Origin: CALWRM01 sp050309765
Lineage (GTDB): Bacteria > Bacillota > Clostridia > Christensenellales > UBA1750
DNA length: 9,123 bases
NCBI GenBank assembly: GCA_050309765.1
Contig: JBNRMU010000186.1
Coordinates: 1 to 9,123, forward strand
Reading direction: 5' to 3'
Positions 1 through 4,650 of the stretch are shown here, piece by piece (the first letter of the stretch is position 1; each line of letters opens with the position of its first letter). The notes under the pieces are model-generated. The model saw only the letters and a program-made list of their open reading frames with translations, ran no database searches and was not told the DNA's origin. Made by a program: the position numbers and the translations under genes.

Positions 1-1
1 T

Positions 2-970
2 TATATGGAGCTGTGGCTGGAAATCATTCGCGGCTCCGTGGAGAAAACCACCTTTTCCTCTTACACGCAGATGGTGAAGGGGAAAATCGTGCCGTATTTC
101 CGCGAAACCGGCGTCTCCCTGGGCGGACTTCAGGCGCGGCATATTCAGAGCTTTTATCTGCATGAGCTGAAAACCGTTTGTGCCAACACGGTGATCAAAG
201 AGCACGCCAATATCCACAAGGCTCTGAAATATGCCGTCAAGATGGACCTCATTCCGTACAATCCCGCCGACAAGGTGGAGCGGCCGAAGAAGCAGAAGTT
301 TATCGCGGATTACTACCGCCTGGAGGAGCTGGAGCAGCTTTTTGAGGCGACGAAGGATCACCCGTATTCTCTGCTGATCCAAATGACCGCCTTCTACGGA
401 CTGCGGCGCAGCGAGGCCCTGGGCCTGAGATGGGATGCCATCGACTTTGAGCGCAACACCATCACCATCAGGCACATTGTAACAACTGCCAAGATAGACG
501 GCAAGTATGAGGTCATCCGCGCAGACCGGGCCAAAAACACCTCCAGCCTGCGCTCTCTCCCTCTGGTACCGGATATCCGGGAGAAGCTGCTGGCCCTGAA
601 GGAGCAGCAGAAGGAGGACAAGCGGATCTGCGGAGACTGCTACGGCAAGGAGTACGAGGGCTACGTCTTTGTGGACGCCATGGGAAATCTTTTCAACCCC
701 AAGACCTTGACCGCCGTGTTCAGCAGGCTCCTTGAGAAGGCCGGCCTGCGGCATATCCGGTTCCACGATCTCCGGCATAGCTGCGCCTCGCTGCTGCTGG
801 CCAACGACGTGCCCATGAAGCAGATCCAGGAATGGCTGGGTCACAGCGACATCAGCACCACGGCGAACATCTACAGCCATTTGGACTATAAGTCCAAGCT
901 CACGTCGGCAAATGTGATGGACAATATCCTCAGCTTGCCGGACTCTACGCAGCCCGGATGGCGCGCTTGA
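2..970 (+). CDS. Tyrosine recombinase/integrase of Tn916-type mobile element, 5' end missing
   Basis: Site-specific recombinase that would integrate and excise a mobile element through a phosphotyrosine intermediate. The frame is open to the left edge. The first ATG is at 5, but the protein begins directly in the core-binding domain (about residues 1-90), so the real start and the usual N-terminal arm-binding domain lie outside the window. The catalytic domain (about 105-297, counting from Met at 5) has the full active-site set: R134 in GLRRSE, K177 in the beta-hairpin, H254 and R257 in HDLRH, H280 in GHSD, and Y290 in TANIYSHL. The C-terminus is therefore intact and probably active. The 3' end lies 296 nt from an intact tRNA-Ser and about 520 nt from a broken one, as expected for an integrase at the right end of an element extending leftward. 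Family assignment is firm; which element carries it cannot be told here. Confidence 0.93.
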   Translation, partial: YMELWLEIIRGSVEKTTFSSYTQMVKGKIVPYFRETGVSLGGLQARHIQSFYLHELKTVCANTVIKEHANIHKALKYAVKMDLIPYNPADKVERPKKQKFIADYYRLEELEQLFEATKDHPYSLLIQMTAFYGLRRSEALGLRWDAIDFERNTITIRHIVTTAKIDGKYEVIRADRAKNTSSLRSLPLVPDIREKLLALKEQQKEDKRICGDCYGKEYEGYVFVDAMGNLFNPKTLTAVFSRLLEKAGLRHIRFHDLRHSCASLLLANDVPMKQIQEWLGHSDISTTANIYSHLDYKSKLTSANVMDNILSLPDSTQPGWRA

Positions 971-975
971 GTTCT

Positions 976-1210
976 TGCCGAAAATGTTGTCCACGTATGG
1001 CAGATTGCCCAAAGAGAGACCGGTTTTTGGGGACTGTCAACCGCTTGGATAGCGGCTCGGTTATAACCGCTGATGAGGTTGGTTTCGATAGATTTTTCCG
1101 CCGAAAATCTCTGAGGGCTTGACCATTCCGATACTGCCATCGACTGCCTTGGCATGCCGGGCTTTGAAGCAAATTTTTGCCCGAAAAATCATGTCCGACA
1201 ATGGCAGATT
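976..1210. repeat. Imperfect direct repeats beside the integrase, possible recombinase arm-type sites
   Basis: Two related segments of about 31-33 nt lie at 976-1006 and 1178-1210. Both run from TGCC(C)GAAAA, through a shared GTCC, to an identical ATGGCAGATT (997-1006 and 1201-1210). A third, weaker relative has GCCGAAAAT at 1100-1108 followed by ATGGCAG on the opposite strand at 1134-1140. Short dyads sit around these motifs: GATTTT/AAAATC at 1091-1109 and ATTTTT/AAAAAT at 1173-1189. Repeated sites between the integrase stop and the element end are typical of arm-type integrase or excisionase binding sites. That function is inferred; the repeats themselves are visible. Confidence 0.5.
1041..1071. 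repeat. Palindrome cluster in the element end
   Basis: CGGTTATAACCG (1058-1069) is a perfect 12-nt palindrome. It is nested in alternating complementary blocks CCGCT (1041-1045), AGCGG (1051-1055) and CCGCT (1067-1071), so two hairpins can compete for the central AGCGG. It lies in the non-coding gap between the integrase and the terminator. It may be a protein binding site of the element; nothing further identifies it. Confidence 0.4.
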
Positions 1211-1223
1211 AGTGAAAAAGAAA

Positions 1224-1266
1224 GCCCAGTCATATGGGCTGAAAGCCTTGATATGACTGGGTTTTT
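1224..1266 (-). terminator. Rho-independent terminator of tRNA-Ser, probably bidirectional
   Basis: A perfect 11-bp stem pairs CCCAGTCATAT (1225-1235) with ATATGACTGGG (1251-1261), with an inner GGCT/AGCC hairpin (1237-1247). On the minus strand it directly follows the tRNA 3' end and is followed by GCTTTCTTTTTC. On the plus strand it is followed by TTTTT (1262-1266) and could stop readthrough from the integrase gene. It separates the two converging transcripts. Confidence 0.85.
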
Positions 1267-1353
1267 GGCGGAGAGTTAGGGATTCGAACCCTAGAGACCT
1301 TTCGGTCTACAGCATTTCGAGTGCTGCACCTTCGACCACTCGGACAACTCTCC
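1266..1353 (-). tRNA. tRNA-Ser(CGA): tRNA-Ser(CGA), intact
   Basis: An 88-nt cloverleaf can be folded on the minus strand. The 7-bp acceptor stem is GGAGAGT with ACTCTCC, followed by discriminator G and an encoded CCA (1268-1266). The D-loop has GTGG. The anticodon arm is CAGCA-CTCGAAA-TGCTG with anticodon CGA, reading UCG (Ser). The long class II variable arm is AGACC-GAAA-GGTCT, and the T-arm is TAGGG-TTCGAAT-CCCTA. All stems pair, so the gene should be functional. Its 3' end faces the integrase. Outside the general tRNA-Ser pattern and the anticodon loop its body differs from the broken tRNA-Ser at 1494-1533, so the two are not recent duplicates. Confidence 0.96.
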
Positions 1354-1362
1354 GTGTATCTC

Positions 1363-1391
1363 AGTGTATATCCTGTTTTGGAAAAAAGCAA
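1363..1391 (-). promoter_or_regulatory. Possible promoter immediately upstream of intact tRNA-Ser
   Basis: On the minus strand TTGCTT (1391-1386) precedes TATACA (1370-1365) with a 15-nt spacer. Alternatively the -10 is TACACT (1368-1363) with a 17-nt spacer. The predicted start would be roughly 5-10 nt before the mature tRNA 5' end. The match is moderate; the stronger promoter at 1610-1638 could also read through to this tRNA. Confidence 0.4.
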
Positions 1392-1421
1392 GACAACACG
1401 CAAGAACGATATGAAGTTGTG

Positions 1422-1495
1422 AAAATTCGATCCCGGAGGATCTCTTGTGCAGTCGGAAAAGTTCGCGGACGTTCTGACCTTTGGGATCGAATCTT
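1422..1495. repeat. 13-bp inverted repeat abutting the tRNA break point
   Basis: The arm at 1422-1434 (AAAATTCGATCCC) is complementary to the arm at 1483-1495 (GGGATCGAATCTT) over 13 bp with one G-T pair, enclosing 48 nt. The second arm overlaps the last bases of the broken anticodon loop. In RNA this would form a long hairpin between the tRNA fragment and the intact tRNA. It could be part of the attachment site, a processing signal, or the edge of an unrecognised structured RNA. The core ATTCGATCCC resembles tRNA T-arm sequence, but no complete T-arm can be folded. Confidence 0.5.
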
Positions 1496-1533
1496 TCGAG
1501 TCAGCCCCGTTATGACCACTTCGATACCTCTCC
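1494..1533 (-). pseudogene. 5' half of a tRNA-Ser(CGA), truncated after the anticodon loop
   Basis: Minus-strand sequence from 1533 reads as the first 40 nt of a tRNA-Ser: acceptor strand GGAGAGG (1533-1527), a D-loop containing GTGGTCATAA, the 5' anticodon strand GCTGA, and loop CTCGAAA (1500-1494, anticodon CGA). The next bases should be TCAGY to close the anticodon stem, but GATTC follows, and no variable arm, T-arm or CCTCTCC acceptor strand can be found downstream. The gene is therefore broken exactly at the loop boundary. It keeps a strong promoter (1610-1638), which suggests it was the original functional chromosomal gene. Identity to the intact tRNA is exact over ACTCGAAA at the break. 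Confidence 0.8.
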
Positions 1534-1609
1534 GAATGCGGGTCTGATGCGGGCAGCCTGCCGACGGTTTTTCCGCTGACATGCACGGCTTTCGTCAAGT
1601 CCGCCAACT

Positions 1610-1638
1610 ATTATAGCAAACCTGCATTCGTTTCGCAA
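1610..1638 (-). promoter_or_regulatory. Strong sigma-A promoter upstream of the broken tRNA-Ser
   Basis: On the minus strand TTGCGA (1638-1633), a 17-nt spacer and consensus TATAAT (1615-1610) are present. The predicted start near 1603 leaves a leader of about 70 nt before the tRNA 5' end at 1533. It probably drove the original tRNA gene and may now transcribe through the remnant into the intact tRNA. Confidence 0.75.
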
Positions 1639-1639
1639 G

Positions 1640-1789
1640 GAGAAACAATGACGAACGGGTGCGGCTTGTTTGCCGCGCACAGCGTCGGGCCATGAAAGCC
1701 TTCTTCATTCGTTCCGCTGCTTTCGTGAACCCATTGACATTTGCCGACAGTCAAGGACGCAGGCAGCGCGCATCCCTAGGCGGCGGTGA
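1640..1789. other. Intergenic stretch without a recognisable gene
   Basis: Between the minus-strand tRNA promoter and the pgsA promoter no convincing coding frame or RNA is visible. There is a bulged hairpin (GTGCGGC at about 1659 with GCCGCGCAC) and a near-repeat of CATTCGTTTCGC (1625-1636) at 1706-1717. Neither suggests a function. This is a plain divergent intergenic region. Confidence 0.5.
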
Positions 1790-1848
1790 TTGTTTTTGAT
1801 CTGTGGCTATGTTATACTAAATTGAATCGGCGTACACCGGTGTTGTAC
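1790..1848 (+). promoter_or_regulatory. pgsA promoter with palindrome in the transcribed leader
   Basis: TTGTTT (1790-1795), a 17-nt spacer and TATACT (1813-1818) form a good sigma-A promoter, with the start expected near 1825. Just downstream, ACACCGGTGT (1834-1843) is a perfect 10-nt palindrome, flanked by GTACA (1832-1836) and TGTAC (1844-1848). It could be an operator or a small leader hairpin; the promoter call is firmer than the operator call. Confidence 0.7.
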
Positions 1849-1883
1849 ACGGAAACGCCCTATGGAGGGAAAGGACGAGCGTT

Positions 1884-2408
1884 TTGCTGAACATTCCAAA
1901 TGTATTGACAATATTGCGCCTGGCGATGATCCCGTTTGTGCCGATGCTGTTTGTGCTGAAGCTGCCCTATTGGGCGCTGGGCGTGTACCTGCTGGCCGGC
2001 GCCACGGACGTGCTGGACGGGTATCTGGCGCGGCGGCTCGATCAGATCACCAAATTTGGCAAGCTGGTCGATCCTTTGGCGGATAAGCTCATGCTGGTTA
2101 CTGTGCTCCTCTGCCTGCAGCTGTCCGGCCATTTGCCCCTATGGATCTGCATCCTGGCCATTTTGAAAGAGACGCTCATGATCATCGGCGCCGTGCTTCT
2201 TTACAGGAAGGATATCGTCATCCAGTCGAATCTTTTCGGCAAGGCGGCCACACTCCTGTTTACGCCGGCGGTGGTGCTGTCCTTCTTCCAGCCGGTGGTG
2301 CAGCCCTGGCACGTTGTTTTCATGGCCATCGCCCTGGTTGCGGCCTATGTGGCCATGGCGCAGTACGCCGTTCTGTTTTTGAGGTCCATGCGCGAAAAAA
2401 AGGATTGA
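1884..2408 (+). CDS. pgsA: CDP-diacylglycerol--glycerol-3-phosphate 3-phosphatidyltransferase
   Basis: Integral membrane enzyme that transfers a phosphatidyl group from CDP-diacylglycerol to glycerol-3-phosphate, making phosphatidylglycerophosphate, the precursor of phosphatidylglycerol and cardiolipin. The 174-residue protein is of usual length and contains the complete CDP-alcohol phosphotransferase signature: D42, D45, G46, A49, R50, G59, D63 and D67, in DVLDGYLARR followed by FGKLVDPLAD. Hydrophobic segments cover roughly residues 8-40, 69-107 and 122-167, and the C-terminus is basic. The start is a TTG at 1884 preceded by AAGGA (1871-1875) with 8-nt spacing, giving the family N-terminus MLNIPNVLT. 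An upstream ATG at 1862 is in another frame. The gene stands alone, with its own promoter and terminator, converging on the zinc-ribbon gene. The family is certain; glycerol-3-phosphate as acceptor follows from overall PgsA resemblance. Confidence 0.93.
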   Translation: MLNIPNVLTILRLAMIPFVPMLFVLKLPYWALGVYLLAGATDVLDGYLARRLDQITKFGKLVDPLADKLMLVTVLLCLQLSGHLPLWICILAILKETLMIIGAVLLYRKDIVIQSNLFGKAATLLFTPAVVLSFFQPVVQPWHVVFMAIALVAAYVAMAQYAVLFLRSMREKKD

Positions 2409-2423
2409 ACAATACACAAAAAA

Positions 2424-2450
2424 GGGATGCTGAGCGCATCCCCGTTTTTT
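2424..2450 (+). terminator. Rho-independent terminator of pgsA
   Basis: GGGATGC (2424-2430) pairs with GCATCCC (2436-2442) around the loop TGAGC, followed by CG and six T. The stem is preceded by an A run (2418-2423), so it may also terminate the converging zinc-ribbon transcript on the minus strand. Confidence 0.88.
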
Positions 2451-2464
2451 ATCGCTTTGTTTTG

Positions 2465-2614
2465 TTATACGTCGTCTTCCGTCTTGCAGCCGTCGCAAAA
2501 CCAACCGCAATCTTTGTTTTTGCAGATGCATTCGTTGTCCTGAAAAACAAGATCGCTGCCGCAGATGGGGCAGAAGGCCGTGCAGTCCTCATGGCCGTTT
2601 CTGTTCTCAACCAT
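2465..2614 (-). CDS. Small cysteine-rich zinc-ribbon protein, function unknown
   Basis: A 49-residue soluble protein with eight cysteines: C11, C15, C18, C29, C31, C36, C40 and C43. It opens with a CPICG knuckle (C15/C18) and continues with CICKNKDCGWFCDGC, so it can supply two CxxC-type metal ligand pairs and probably binds zinc as a rubredoxin-like ribbon. It has no signal peptide or membrane segment and ends in acidic TEDDV. The frame stays open upstream to 2737, but the ATG at 2614 has GGAGGT (2626-2621) 6 nt before it, and the upstream extension would cross a good promoter, so the short form is preferred. It is a single-gene unit convergent with pgsA. I do not recognise a named family; a role in protein or nucleic-acid binding is only a guess. 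Confidence 0.8.
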   Translation of the reverse strand: MVENRNGHEDCTAFCPICGSDLVFQDNECICKNKDCGWFCDGCKTEDDV

Positions 2615-2654
2615 CGTAAAACCTCCCCCCGCCGCATGGCGTATTGATAATAAC

Positions 2655-2683
2655 AGTATATATTTTTTTCGGCAGAAAGTAAA
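2655..2683 (-). promoter_or_regulatory. Promoter of the zinc-ribbon gene
   Basis: Minus strand: TTTACT (2683-2678), a 17-nt spacer and TATACT (2660-2655). The leader to the ATG at 2614 is about 35 nt. The A/T-rich spacer helps. The promoter sits just beyond the DUF975 terminator region and makes this gene an independent unit. Confidence 0.65.
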
Positions 2684-2751
2684 GCGGATCGGCAGCAAAA
2701 AACAACAAAACGGCAAATCGCATGCGTAATGCCTCAATCAGAACAAACAAT

Positions 2752-2783
2752 ACGGCTCTTTCCAAAGCTGTGGAAAGGGCCGT
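2752..2783 (-). terminator. Rho-independent terminator of the DUF975 gene
   Basis: A 12-bp stem pairs 2752-2763 (ACGGCTCTTTCC) with 2772-2783 (GGAAAGGGCCGT) with one G-T pair and an 8-nt loop. On the minus strand it lies 22 nt after the stop codon and is followed by ATTGTTTGTT, an imperfect U tract. Confidence 0.78.
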
Positions 2784-2805
2784 GCGTTCTATCTTGGCAT
2801 TCAGA

Positions 2806-3576
2806 TCAGGGGTGCAGCACGAAGCCGGGCAACTCCTGAGGATTGGTCAGGTTCTCGTACAGGGCCTTTTCGCGGCTGGCCTCGTACAGCTCGGCCATGG
2901 TGGCGGAGATGTAGGGGGCCACGAACAGAGTGCCCACGCCGCAGGCCAGGGCGCCCAGCAGCTCCCAGCCGAGGAAGCTCAGCTCCAGGACAAAGATGTT
3001 CCACTTCTGTCCATTGGTCATCTGGCGGGAAAGATCCAGGGCGCGGCGCCACTCGATCGTGGGGTTCTCGGCCATGATGTACTCAACAAAGTAATACTGA
3101 TAGGCCTTGATGATGCCGGGAATGATGAACAGCAGCGACCAGAGTCCGATGAAAAGGTTCTTCAGGAACACCGTTAAAACGATGTTCTTATAGTTCTTGT
3201 TGAAGCCGGAGAACAGGCGGCCGAAGCCGGGCTGGCCCATGCGGTTCTCCATGAAGTAATCGCGGTAGCCCACAAGGATCGGGTTAGCGACAAAAATGGT
3301 ATAGCAGATGGCAAGGGCCATGATCACCAGCACGACGATGACAAGGGTGACGACCAAAGCAGGATTGTCCGCAAACACCTCGGCAAACATGGAAGGATCG
3401 CCGCCGCTGCCGCTGTTCATGCTGCTGGCGCCGCTCAGGCCTCCGCTGGCGCCGCCGACCCCGCCGGAGGAACCGCCGGCAAGCAGGCCTGCCAGCAGGC
3501 AGACCAGGAAGGCCATCCAGTAACGCCCGCGCAGGGCAGCTTTGGCGTTTTGCTTTAATTGTGCACGAGTCCACAT
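2806..3576 (-). CDS. DUF975 family integral membrane protein
   Basis: A 256-residue multi-pass membrane protein of the DUF975 family, common in Firmicutes and without a settled function. Visible in order: a basic amphipathic start (MWTRAQLKQNAKAALRGRYW), TM1 at about 20-34, a Gly/Ser-rich stretch (35-59), a long hydrophobic pair of spans (73-100), TM segments at about 131-160 containing IIPGIIKAY, then the family hallmarks: AENP (169-172), SRQMTNGQKW (183-192), LSFLGWELL (199-207) and PYISATMAELYE (221-232). The ATG at 3576 is chosen because AAGGAGG (3593-3587) lies 10 nt upstream and the family N-terminus starts there; the frame extends to 3672 but would cross the promoter. It is monocistronic and divergent from the YhhN gene. 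The low-complexity linker is longer and plainer than the rest of the protein. Confidence 0.88.
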   Translation of the reverse strand: MWTRAQLKQNAKAALRGRYWMAFLVCLLAGLLAGGSSGGVGGASGGLSGASSMNSGSGGDPSMFAEVFADNPALVVTLVIVVLVIMALAICYTIFVANPILVGYRDYFMENRMGQPGFGRLFSGFNKNYKNIVLTVFLKNLFIGLWSLLFIIPGIIKAYQYYFVEYIMAENPTIEWRRALDLSRQMTNGQKWNIFVLELSFLGWELLGALACGVGTLFVAPYISATMAELYEASREKALYENLTNPQELPGFVLHP

Positions 3577-3639
3577 AATTCTCTCTCCTCCTTCTGGGAA
3601 GAACAGGCCGCATCGCTGTGACCTTTGATGTATGTCCCT

Positions 3640-3668
3640 AGTATACAGTTTCAGACGACGGCGTTCAA
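3640..3668 (-). promoter_or_regulatory. Promoter of the DUF975 gene
   Basis: Minus strand: TTGAAC (3668-3663), a 17-nt spacer and TATACT (3645-3640), a strong sigma-A match. The leader before the ATG at 3576 is about 57 nt and contains no obvious regulatory fold. Confidence 0.78.
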
Positions 3669-3803
3669 GCATTCTTGCCCAAATGCAACATTTTTGTGGT
3701 TTAATGCCTTCTTTTTGCGTTTGTTCCGCAAGCGGGTTCCCTTTTTGGCAAAGATGCGTTAAAATAAACAGTAGAGCAAAAGATGAAAAAGGAGGCTCGT
3801 TTT

Positions 3804-4496
3804 ATGGGTGCTGTGATATGGATCGTATTCGTGCTTGCGTTGGCCGCAGCGGCGCTGTGCGTGCGCGTGGCCTATATCGGGACGCCTTTTGCCAAGCTTT
3901 CCACCAAAACGATCGCCTCGCTGGGTTTTATCGTGGTGGGCATACTGTGCGCCTGTGTTGAGCCGCTGGGCAGCGGCAGGGTCTATTACGCCGCGCTGAT
4001 GCTGCCGGGCCTGTTCTTCGGCCTGATCGGCGATGTTGCCCTAGCCTATGAAGCAATCCTGCCCCAGAAGAAGGAGCAGTGCTTCCTGGTGGGGCTGTGC
4101 GCGTTTTTTGTCGGTCATATTTTTTACAGCATACTGTTTTGCTGCCTGCCCCAGCAGGGCGCGCTGTTCCTCTTGATCGCGGCGCTTTTGTTCCTGCTGC
4201 TGCTGTGCTTAAAGCAATTCTTCCGTGTGCAGGTGCCCAATCGCCTGCGCCTGCCCTTTTATCTGTATGCCGGCATACTTTGTCTGATGACGGGCCTTGC
4301 CAGCGGCGCTGCCGTGGGCATGGGCGGCCTGCTTGGCTGGATGGTGTGCATCGCCGCCTGGCTGTTCCTCTTCTCGGACGTGATTCTTGCCCTGCAATAC
4401 TTCGGCAGCATCAAGGGCAAATGGCTCACCGCGGCCATCCTTTCCAGCTATTACCTTGCTCAACTGCTGCTGGCGATGAGCATTTGGCTCAGATAA
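3804..4496 (+). CDS. YhhN/TMEM86 family membrane protein, putative lysoplasmalogenase
   Basis: A 230-residue membrane protein with about eight hydrophobic spans. It matches the YhhN family (TMEM86), whose characterised animal member TMEM86B cleaves the vinyl-ether bond of lysoplasmalogens. Conserved points visible are GLIGDVAL (D77), FLVGLCAFFVGHIFY (G97, H105), the central Y153-Y155 span after a basic loop, FLFSDVILAL (D192) and SSYYLAQLLL (Y216, Y217) near the C-terminus. The ATG at 3804 is preferred over the in-frame ATG at 3783, because AAGGAGG (3789-3795) lies 8 nt before 3804 and would sit inside the longer version. A weak -10 (TAAAAT, 3760-3765) precedes it without a good -35. It is transcribed away from DUF975 and ends before two hairpins. 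The family is fairly sure; the lysoplasmalogenase activity is inferred, though it fits an anaerobe that may make plasmalogens. Confidence 0.85.
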   Translation: MGAVIWIVFVLALAAAALCVRVAYIGTPFAKLSTKTIASLGFIVVGILCACVEPLGSGRVYYAALMLPGLFFGLIGDVALAYEAILPQKKEQCFLVGLCAFFVGHIFYSILFCCLPQQGALFLLIAALLFLLLLCLKQFFRVQVPNRLRLPFYLYAGILCLMTGLASGAAVGMGGLLGWMVCIAAWLFLFSDVILALQYFGSIKGKWLTAAILSSYYLAQLLLAMSIWLR

Positions 4497-4521
4497 GGAA
4501 AAAGATGCGCATATAAAACCG

Positions 4522-4546
4522 GGCGCCGCCGTCTATCGGCGCCTTT
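4522..4546 (+). terminator. Hairpin after the YhhN-family gene, likely terminator
   Basis: GGCGCCG (4522-4528) pairs with CGGCGCC (4537-4543) around an 8-nt loop, followed by only three T. The short U tract makes it a weak intrinsic terminator; the stronger hairpin at 4581-4614 may back it up. Confidence 0.6.
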
Positions 4547-4579
4547 GGATAGACAGCGGAAAATGAATAAAGACAAAAA

Positions 4580-4615
4580 GAACGTCCTCCCGGAGCGAAG
4601 CCCGGGAGGACGTTT
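4580..4615 (-). terminator. Rho-independent terminator of the sugar epimerase gene
   Basis: A perfect 13-bp stem pairs AACGTCCTCCCGG (4581-4593) with CCGGGAGGACGTT (4602-4614), loop AGCGAAGC. On the minus strand it is followed by CTTTTTGTCTTT. It lies 36 nt after the epimerase stop codon and separates the two converging genes. Confidence 0.9.
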
Positions 4616-4650
4616 CGATTGTGCGGGGATTTGTCAAAGTCGGTTCGCGC

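Noticed and set aside
1354..1533. tRNA-Ser interrupted by a self-splicing intron
   Set aside because: A 3' exon able to complete the GGAGAGG-type tRNA (TCAGY, variable arm, T-arm, CCTCTCC) is not present before the next intact tRNA. A TCAG 16 nt past the break is not followed by any such arms, and no intron core was recognised.
1230..1607. 125-codon minus-strand open frame across the tRNA region
   Set aside because: It translates the intact tRNA-Ser and the tRNA fragment; the sequence is explained by RNA genes and has no ribosome binding site.
1625..1717. Near-identical 12-mers CATTCGTTTCGC and CATTCGTTCCGC, 81 nt apart
   Set aside because: Short, only two copies, with no consistent position relative to a promoter or gene; compatible with chance.
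1862..2086. ATG at 1862 as the start of a gene
   Set aside because: It is out of frame with pgsA, and the frame at TTG 1884 carries the complete CDP-alcohol phosphotransferase motif.
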